NCBI GenBank assembly: GCA_903954205.1
Contig: CAJBMR010000483.1
Location: forward strand, 1-12,538
Direction: 5' to 3'
Source: an uncultured bacterium
Lineage (GTDB): Bacteria > Actinomycetota > Actinomycetes > S36-B12
DNA length: 12,538 nt
The notes beneath the pieces were generated by a model. The model was not told where the DNA came from, did not search any database, and saw only the letters and a list, made by a program, of their open reading frames with translations. The translations under genes and the position numbers were made by a program. Of the stretch, positions 5,951 through 12,538 are shown piece by piece. Numbering within the stretch: position 1 is the first letter of the stretch; the number at the start of each line of letters is the position of its first letter.

Positions 5951-6838
5951 TTACGAGACGGTGAGTTGGAGCCCATGCAGGCCCGGGTAGAGAGCAATGA
6001 CGACGACGATGGGCAGGATGAAGAAGACGACGGGCACGAGCATGAGCACTTCCTTTCGCCCGGCCTTCTCCAAGAGACGTCTCCGACCAGCAGCACGAGC
6101 GTCCGCCGCTTGGGCGCGCAAGACCTCGGCCATGGGGGTGCCACGCTCGGTAGCCACCGCGATGCCATCCGCAAAGCGAGACGCCTCGAGGCTGGGTACG
6201 GCGTCGGACATGTCGCGCAGGGCAGCGGGAAAGGCGGTCCCACCCCGAACGCGGCGTACCGCCAGGCCGAATTCGCCAGCCAGCTCTCCGCGGACGGTCA
6301 CGGCAACGCGATCAAGTGCAGCGAGCGGCCCCTCGCCTGCCGCGACGGCGAAGGCCACAAGCTCGGCAACCGTCGGCAACTGCTCCGACATTCGCGTCGC
6401 CCGGGCCCTGGTGGCCTTTGCCAGTGAGCGATCGTGCGCCAGCCAGCCGCCCACCGCACCCACGACGAGGAGAGCGGTCACCGCTCCTCCCGACACGGCT
6501 CCATTGCGCACGCCGAGGAGCAACCCGGCCGCAGCACCCACACCGGAGCCCGCCGCGCACCAGACGAGTCGCTCAAGCCGGTAGGCGTCGGCGTCGCCTT
6601 CGCGACCCGCACGACGCAACCGCGTGGACAGGTCGGCGCCATCACGACTCACCAGCCGAAGGAACGGCGAGCCAAGGAGTTGGCGGAGAGTGTCGAGGGG
6701 GCCGCGCTCAGCGACAGGCACGCGCGGAGCGCGGAGGCGATCTGCGAGGCGCAGCGGGCGGTGGGCGAGCACGGCAGCGACGATCAGGGTGATTGCCGCA
6801 CCCACAGCAAGTCCGACAAGGGCTCCGACGGCACTCAT
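5951..6838 (-). CDS. tadC: TadC-like Flp pilus platform protein (type II secretion F domain)
   Basis: A 295-aa integral membrane protein. It has an N-terminal membrane helix (about 3-24), a cytoplasmic stretch with STRLRRAGREGDADAYRLER (71-90) as in TadB/TadC proteins, two helices (about 92-131), and a type II secretion F domain (about 150-255) including QLPTVAELVAFAVAAGEGPLAAL. The C-terminal hydrophobic helix (about 265-288) contains LMLVPVVFFILPIVVVIAL. The frame is open further upstream, but I chose the ATG at 6838 because it overlaps the TadB stop (ATGA) and gives a typical length. With TadB it forms the inner-membrane platform driven by the CpaF/TadA ATPase. It is followed by a 56-bp spacer before the pilin. 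Confidence 0.9.
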   Translation of the reverse strand: MSAVGALVGLAVGAAITLIVAAVLAHRPLRLADRLRAPRVPVAERGPLDTLRQLLGSPFLRLVSRDGADLSTRLRRAGREGDADAYRLERLVWCAAGSGVGAAAGLLLGVRNGAVSGGAVTALLVVGAVGGWLAHDRSLAKATRARATRMSEQLPTVAELVAFAVAAGEGPLAALDRVAVTVRGELAGEFGLAVRRVRGGTAFPAALRDMSDAVPSLEASRFADGIAVATERGTPMAEVLRAQAADARAAGRRRLLEKAGRKEVLMLVPVVFFILPIVVVIALYPGLHGLQLTVS

Positions 6839-7686
6839 GCGAGCACCCTCGGCTCGTCGGGAAGCCGCCCAATCGCGGTCATGACCCGGTAGGCCACTAC
6901 GGAGAGGACCGCTGAGCCGATCAGGATCAGTGCGCCCACGGCCGTCGAATAGGCGGCGACCGTTTCGGGGCGCGTGCACAGCAGAAGCAGCGTGATCCAC
7001 GGTGCAGCGACGGCCACCCGTGCGGCATTGACCGTCCAGCTCTGCCGAGCCTCGATCTCTCCGCGCGCCCGAGCATCCTGGCGCAGGAAGTCGCTCAGCG
7101 TCGCGAGCACGCGGCCGAGGTCGCTTCCACCGACCTCGCGCGCGATGCCGAGAGACACGATCACGCGATCCGCGACAGGATCGCAGAGGGAGTCCTTGAG
7201 CTGGTCGAGAGCCAAAGCGAAGGATCCCGATGCTCGATAGTCCGCAGCAAATGCCCTAAATGCGGGGCGCAGGGCCTCGGGGCCACGCACACCGAGATCG
7301 ATGACCGCCTCGGGCAGCGACATACCTGCACGGACAGCCGAGCCGAGCATGTCCACCGCGTCGGGCCACGCCGAGCGCAGCGCCACACTCCGGGATCGCG
7401 CCCGGCGTCTCAGGACGACCAAGGGGAGGCAGCCCGCCACGAGCGCGGCGAGCACTCCCACCACCAGCACCCCCGAGATCGCCACCACGAGTAGTCCGGC
7501 GACGATTCCGAGCCCGAAACACGCGCCGATGACACTGCTGGGACCCACCCGCTCGAGTCCGGCGCGATCGACGAGGCGGCGCAGACGCGATGTGCGCGCG
7601 TCGCGCTGGGCCCGCGGGACGAGGATGCCAAGGAAGACCAGCAGCGCGCCGAGACCAACCCCCAGGCCGATGAGCGCCCCGGTCAT
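6835..7686 (-). CDS. tadB: TadB-like Flp pilus platform protein (type II secretion F domain)
   Basis: A 283-aa membrane protein with an N-terminal helix (about 4-23), a pair of helices (about 52-91), and a type II secretion F domain (about 108-230). The F domain includes WPDAVDMLGSAVRAGMSLPEA (107-127), the classic family opening, and LATLSDFLRQDARARGEIEARQ. Two C-terminal helices follow (about 228-270). It starts in an ATGA overlap with the ATPase gene and ends in an ATGA overlap with tadC, so stoichiometric coupled synthesis is likely. Its role is an inner-membrane platform that couples ATP hydrolysis to pilin extraction. Confidence 0.92.
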   Translation of the reverse strand: MTGALIGLGVGLGALLVFLGILVPRAQRDARTSRLRRLVDRAGLERVGPSSVIGACFGLGIVAGLLVVAISGVLVVGVLAALVAGCLPLVVLRRRARSRSVALRSAWPDAVDMLGSAVRAGMSLPEAVIDLGVRGPEALRPAFRAFAADYRASGSFALALDQLKDSLCDPVADRVIVSLGIAREVGGSDLGRVLATLSDFLRQDARARGEIEARQSWTVNAARVAVAAPWITLLLLCTRPETVAAYSTAVGALILIGSAVLSVVAYRVMTAIGRLPDEPRVLA

Positions 7687-8924
7687 GCCGCTGCCCTTGC
7701 CGGACGTAGAAGCTGCGCCAGGTCATAGCCCGCGGCCTCGAATCGCTCTTCATGCGGGGGGAATCCCGTTCCGCGCACGAGATGCGCGCCACGGAGAGTG
7801 AAGACATCGGCAATCTCGACGACGCCGGATTCCACTCTCCCGGGTAGAGCGACGATCTCGCGGATCCGGCGCCGTCCGTCGCGGCCCGTCGCGGTGTGCA
7901 CGACGATGTCCACACAACCGGCGACCGTGGGTACGACGAAGTCGGCTGCGATGTTGTTGCCCGCCAGCAGAGGCAGGGTGCAGAGCTTGGTGACGGCTTC
8001 GCGTGCGGAATTCGCATGCAGGGTGGCAGCCGCGGGCAGCCCACTGTTCATGGCGATGAGCAGGTCCAGGGCCTCCGCTTGGCGCACCTCCCCGACGATG
8101 AGGCGCGATGGCCTCATGCGCAGGGCCTCCTTGACGAGTCTGCGGAGGGGAATCTCGCCCGTGCCTTCGAGGCTCGCATCACGGGTCTGCATGGGCACCC
8201 AATCGGGATGGTGCGGCAGGTGGATCTCAAAGACCTCTTCGCAACTCACAATCCGCTCGCTCGAAGGGATACAGCCGAGAAGGGCATTAAGAAGCGTGGT
8301 CTTGCCCGCTTGCGTGCCACCCGCGACGACGACATTGAGGCCGCTCACCATGCAGGCTTCCAGGAAGTGCGCGGACTCGGGCGAGAGAGTGCCTCCCGGC
8401 ACTAACTGGTGCACATCCATGGGGCGATGCACGAAGCGGCGGATATTGACGGCCCAGTGCTCACGCGTGATGTCAGGGATGGCGACGTGGAGGCGGCTGC
8501 CATCAGGGAGCATCGCGTCCACGAAGGGGGTGCTCATGTCGATGCGTCGCCCCGACCACTGAAGCATCCGCTCGACGAGGCTGCGGACTTGAGCATCGGT
8601 GAGCACCGCGGTCGTGAGCTCGCTCCTACCCTCACGGGCGACGAACACCTTGCCCGGAGCATTGATCCAGACCTCTTCGACATCTGGGTCGTCGAAGAAC
8701 CGCTGCAGGGGTCCGAAGCCGGCGACGTCGTCAAGCACGCGGCGCGAGACCGCTGCAAGCTCGACGTCCGACTGGGCCGGGTCGTCCACCTGCGTGACGA
8801 GTCGCCGCACGGCCGTGCGCACCAGCTCTTCCACCGCATCTCGGTCTCGCAGTGGATCCAGACCCCCACGCCGCACCGCGTCGCGCACATCAGCCTCGAT
8901 GACGTCCTGCACCGATGTCGACAC
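7683..8924 (-). CDS. tadA: CpaF/TadA-family Flp pilus assembly ATPase
   Basis: A 413-aa PilT/VirB11-like secretion ATPase. Landmarks: an N-terminal domain with DVAGFGPLQRFFDDPDVEEVWIN (66-88), Walker A GGTQAGKT (202-209), an Asp-box equivalent around SCEE (227-230), the RLVKEALRMRPSRLIVGEVR stretch (262-281) holding Walker B, and the His box TLHANSA (301-307). All nucleotide-binding motifs are intact. I chose the GTG at 8924 because AAGGGAG lies 5 bases upstream (8930-8936) and the protein then begins like its family. An ATG at 8972 in the same frame would add 16 residues without a visible ribosome binding site. It powers pilus assembly with TadB and TadC and is the first gene of the tad operon here. 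Confidence 0.95.
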   Translation of the reverse strand: MSTSVQDVIEADVRDAVRRGGLDPLRDRDAVEELVRTAVRRLVTQVDDPAQSDVELAAVSRRVLDDVAGFGPLQRFFDDPDVEEVWINAPGKVFVAREGRSELTTAVLTDAQVRSLVERMLQWSGRRIDMSTPFVDAMLPDGSRLHVAIPDITREHWAVNIRRFVHRPMDVHQLVPGGTLSPESAHFLEACMVSGLNVVVAGGTQAGKTTLLNALLGCIPSSERIVSCEEVFEIHLPHHPDWVPMQTRDASLEGTGEIPLRRLVKEALRMRPSRLIVGEVRQAEALDLLIAMNSGLPAAATLHANSAREAVTKLCTLPLLAGNNIAADFVVPTVAGCVDIVVHTATGRDGRRRIREIVALPGRVESGVVEIADVFTLRGAHLVRGTGFPPHEERFEAAGYDLAQLLRPARAAA

Positions 8925-9018
8925 TTCCGCTCCCTTCGCTCGGCAATCGCTGTCCATGAGCAGCAACCGCATGCAATGACGAAGGTAGGAAGGTCGAAGC
9001 TCCCCAACCAGATGACAT

Positions 9019-9037
9019 CGCGCACCCTCAGTGCGCG
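9019..9037. repeat. Perfect inverted repeat upstream of the tad operon
   Basis: CGCGCAC and GTGCGCG form a 7-bp perfect stem around a 5-base loop. It lies about 95 bases upstream of the tadA start. It is not followed by a T-run on either strand. It could be an operator, an mRNA leader hairpin or the last of a set of terminator-like hairpins after deoA; the sequence alone does not decide. Confidence 0.5.
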
Positions 9038-9070
9038 TTAGCTCACCGCGGCCGATCGTGAGGGGATTGA

Positions 9071-9085
9071 CGCGTGGGACACGCG
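9071..9085. repeat. Perfect inverted repeat after deoA
   Basis: CGCGTG and CACGCG form a perfect 6-bp stem with a 3-base loop, 35 bases after the deoA stop on the minus strand. No T-run follows. Together with the hairpin at 9091-9111 it makes a tandem pair of GC-rich stems that could act as a terminator or a 3' mRNA-stabilising structure. Confidence 0.45.
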
Positions 9086-9090
9086 CAATC

Positions 9091-9111
9091 GATCACGCGG
9101 AATGCGCGATC
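9091..9111 (-). terminator. Possible terminator hairpin after deoA (no U-tract)
   Basis: In minus-strand RNA GAUCGCGC pairs with GCGUGAUC, an 8-bp stem with one G-U wobble and a 5-base loop AUUCC, beginning 9 bases after the deoA stop. There is no U-run downstream, so it is not a classical intrinsic terminator. In high-GC actinobacteria such stems are often proposed as terminators. Position supports the call; function is inferred. Confidence 0.45.
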
Positions 9112-9119
9112 CAGGAAAC

Positions 9120-10417
9120 TCAGTCGATGATGTCGAGCACGAGCGGGAGGCGGGAGTACGCCGTGCCTGCCGGCGACACCACAACTGCCGGCTCCGGGTC
9201 CGCGAGCAGCGGCAGCGCGGCCTCCATGCGCTCGGAATCCTCAGCGTGCAGGCGCAGCAGTGGCGCGCCGCTCACCACCGTGTCTCCAGGCTTGACGAGG
9301 ACCTCGATGCCCGCAGAGGCGGACACCGGATCGTCCTTGGTCGCTCGCCCAGCACCGAGGCGCCACGCGGCGCGCCCGATGGCGAGGGCATCGCAGCGCG
9401 TGACCACGCCGTCACGGTCCGCGGTGACCGTCTCGACGATCGGTGCCCTCGGCAGCGGCGCATCGAGGTCGCCACCCTGGGCGAGGATCATCCGACGCCA
9501 GTGGTCCATGGCGCGGCCACTGGCGATCGCCTCGGCCGGATCGGCATCGATCCCCACGAGTTCGAGCATGTGTCGTGCCAGCAGGAGCGTGAGCTCGACG
9601 ACATCGTCGGGCCCACCCCCGGCGAGCACCTCCACCGACTCGGCCACCTCGAGGGCATTGCCGACGGCCACTCCCAGGGGCACGTCCATCGCCGTGACAA
9701 GGGCACGCGTGCGCACACCCTCATCGCGCCCGAGCGCCACCATGGTGCGTGCGAGCTGGACCGCGCGAGCTGTGTCAGACATGAAGGCACCTGACCCGGT
9801 CTTGACGTCGAGCACGAGCGCTGATGTGCCTTCAGCGATCTTCTTGCTCATGATCGACGAAGCGATGAGCGGGATGATGTCTACCGTCGACGTCACGTCA
9901 CGCAGGGCGTAGAGCTTGCGGTCGGCAGGCGCCAGACCGGAACCGGCGGCACAGATCACTCCCCCGACGTCGTCGAGCATCGACAGCATCTCGGCATTGG
10001 TGAGGTGGGCGCGCCACCCGGGGATGGACTCGAGCTTGTCGAGAGTGCCACCCGTGTGACCGAGCCCGCGCCCTGACAGCTGCGGCACGGCCGCGCCGCA
10101 TGCGGCGACGATCGGTACCAGGGGAAGCGTGATCTTGTCGCCCACTCCACCCGTGGAGTGCTTGTCCACCGTGGGACGTGACAGCGATCCGAAGTCCATC
10201 CGCTCGCCGGAGCGGATCATGGCCTGGGTCCACCTGACGAGTTCGGGCTCGGTCAGCCCCTGGAAGTAGATCGCCATGGCCATGGCGGCCATCTGCTCCT
10301 CGTGCACATCCCCGCGCGTGTAGGCGTCGATCAGCCAGTCGATCTGATCACCGGTCAGAGTGCCGCCATCGCGCTTGGCGCGGATGAGGTCGACCGCAGC
10401 GAAGGGCTCCGTGCTGC

Positions 10418-10421
<4 letters not shown>
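9120..10421 (-). CDS. deoA: Thymidine phosphorylase
   Basis: A 433-aa pyrimidine-nucleoside phosphorylase. It cleaves thymidine (and deoxyuridine) with phosphate to the free base and 2-deoxyribose-1-phosphate. The glycine-rich phosphate-binding motif KHSTGGVGDK is at 87-96, and the family signature SGRGLGHTGGTLDKLE at 116-131. The N-terminal alpha domain, the central alpha/beta domain (KTGSGAFM region) and the C-terminal barrel-sandwich domain (from about 345) are all present. The start is GTG at 10421, overlapping the stop of the ABC ATPase gene (GTGA), which links salvage to nucleoside import. A pyrimidine nucleoside phosphorylase of broader specificity is a possible alternative. No cytidine deaminase gene lies between transporter and enzyme. 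Confidence 0.95.
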
Positions 10422-11947
<1,526 letters not shown>

Positions 11948-11950
11948 GGC

Positions 11951-12538
11951 CTAGTCCTTTTCATACGGTCGGCCGACAGCGGCGGGAGGTTTGATGCGCC
12001 CGGACACGATCGCGAGAAGCACGATGGTGAGGATGTAAGGGAGCATGTTGACGAATTGCGGCGGAATATCGACGACCGCATCGGACTGCAGTTGGCTGGC
12101 GACGCCCTGCGTGAGCCCGAAGAAGAAGGCGGCCGCAAGGGCTCCGATCGGATTCCAGGCTCCGAAGATCATGATGGCGAGCGCGGTGAAGCCCCGGCCG
12201 GCCGTGAACCCACGCTCGAAGGTGCCGGCGGCCTCGAGCGAGAGATAGGCACCTGCCAGGCCTGCCAAGGCCCCAGCGATCGTGACGTTCCAGAAGCGGG
12301 TCGACTGCACGCCGATGCCTGAGGTGTCAGAGGCGCTGGGCTTCTCGCCGACCGAGCGAGTGCGCAAGCCCCAGACGGTCTTGAAGAGCAGCACCCACAG
12401 CAGCAGGGCGATGACGATGGCCGCAAAGGTGAAGATCCCGTTGTTGAAGAAGACCGGCCCGATGAGCGGGATGTCCGCCAGCAAGGGAATCCGAATCGTC
12501 GGCGTCACGCCCGGGAGTTGGAACCCCTGCGCATAGAA
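11951..12538 (-). CDS. BMP-type nucleoside ABC transporter permease, C-terminal part (5' end outside the window)
   Basis: The last 195 residues of an inner-membrane permease; the frame is open through base 12538. Hydrophobic segments occur at about positions 25-50 of the fragment, 80-98, 110-145 and 160-180. The conserved cytoplasmic EAA-like coupling segment WGLRTRSVGEKPSASDTSGI is also present; it is characteristic of the second permease (NupQ/YufQ-like) of BMP-family uptake systems. The IFGAWNPIGALAAAFFFG stretch supports the same family. The gene is followed after 3 bases by its ATPase and then by deoA. A substrate-binding lipoprotein and the partner permease would be expected just beyond the right edge of the window. 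Confidence 0.9.
   Translation of the reverse strand, partial: FYAQGFQLPGVTPTIRIPLLADIPLIGPVFFNNGIFTFAAIVIALLLWVLLFKTVWGLRTRSVGEKPSASDTSGIGVQSTRFWNVTIAGALAGLAGAYLSLEAAGTFERGFTAGRGFTALAIMIFGAWNPIGALAAAFFFGLTQGVASQLQSDAVVDIPPQFVNMLPYILTIVLLAIVSGRIKPPAAVGRPYEKD

Noticed and set aside
5938..6243. A frame encoding repeated I-P-Q-Q-E units over the pilin leader.
   Set aside because: The peptide repeat is a by-product of the DNA leader duplication; the frame runs across the tadC end out of phase and has no start signal of its own.
8925..8972. Sixteen-codon N-terminal extension of the TadA ATPase from an ATG.
   Set aside because: The internal GTG at 8924 has AAGGGAG 5 bases upstream and gives a family-like N-terminus; the ATG has no visible ribosome binding site.

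Overview
This 12.5 kb, high-GC window looks like chromosome from an Actinomycetota (high-GC Gram-positive) bacterium. Three things point there: the gene order prfB ... ftsE-ftsX-smpB, which is typical of that phylum; a compact tad/Flp pilus locus of actinobacterial type; and a BMP-type nucleoside ABC transporter next to thymidine phosphorylase. I cannot name a genus. Every gene I can support lies on the minus strand, so the window is read from high to low coordinates. No stretch longer than about 200 bases lacks a gene, and I see no rRNA, tRNA, CRISPR array, insertion sequence or phage cassette.

Region 1 (12538 to 9120) is a nucleoside uptake and salvage block: the end of an inner-membrane permease, a double-domain BMP-type ABC ATPase, and thymidine phosphorylase (deoA). 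They are packed with a 3-base gap and then a GTGA overlap. The likely joint role is import of nucleosides followed by phosphorolysis of thymidine/deoxyuridine.

Region 2 (9119 to 8925) is the largest intergenic gap, 195 bp. It holds three short inverted repeats. Two sit just after deoA and resemble a terminator without a U-tract. One lies nearer the tad operon.

Region 3 (8924 to 4446) is a seven-gene tad/Flp pilus operon: CpaF/TadA ATPase, TadB- and TadC-like platform proteins, a 62-aa Flp-like pilin, two TadE-like pseudopilins and a short TadG-like protein. All junctions are 4-base ATGA/GTGA overlaps except the one before the pilin. That one has a 56-bp spacer with a strong ribosome binding site and a duplicated 16-base A-rich leader. 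TadZ/CpaE, a prepilin peptidase and a secretin are not in the window.

Region 4 (4422 to 1) contains a cupin-fold protein lacking the usual metal-binding histidines; prfB (release factor 2, without the programmed frameshift); a 78-aa membrane protein resembling superinfection-immunity proteins; the division pair ftsE/ftsX; smpB of the trans-translation system; and the N-terminal 168 residues of a sphingosine-1-phosphate-lyase-like PLP enzyme whose start codon overlaps the smpB stop.

Most of the window is well-understood biology. The most interesting points are the unusual pilin and its leader, the lyase-like gene coupled to smpB, the superinfection-immunity-like gene inside the prfB-ftsEX block, and the cluster of hairpins before the pilus operon. 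I did not find a convincing entirely new system.
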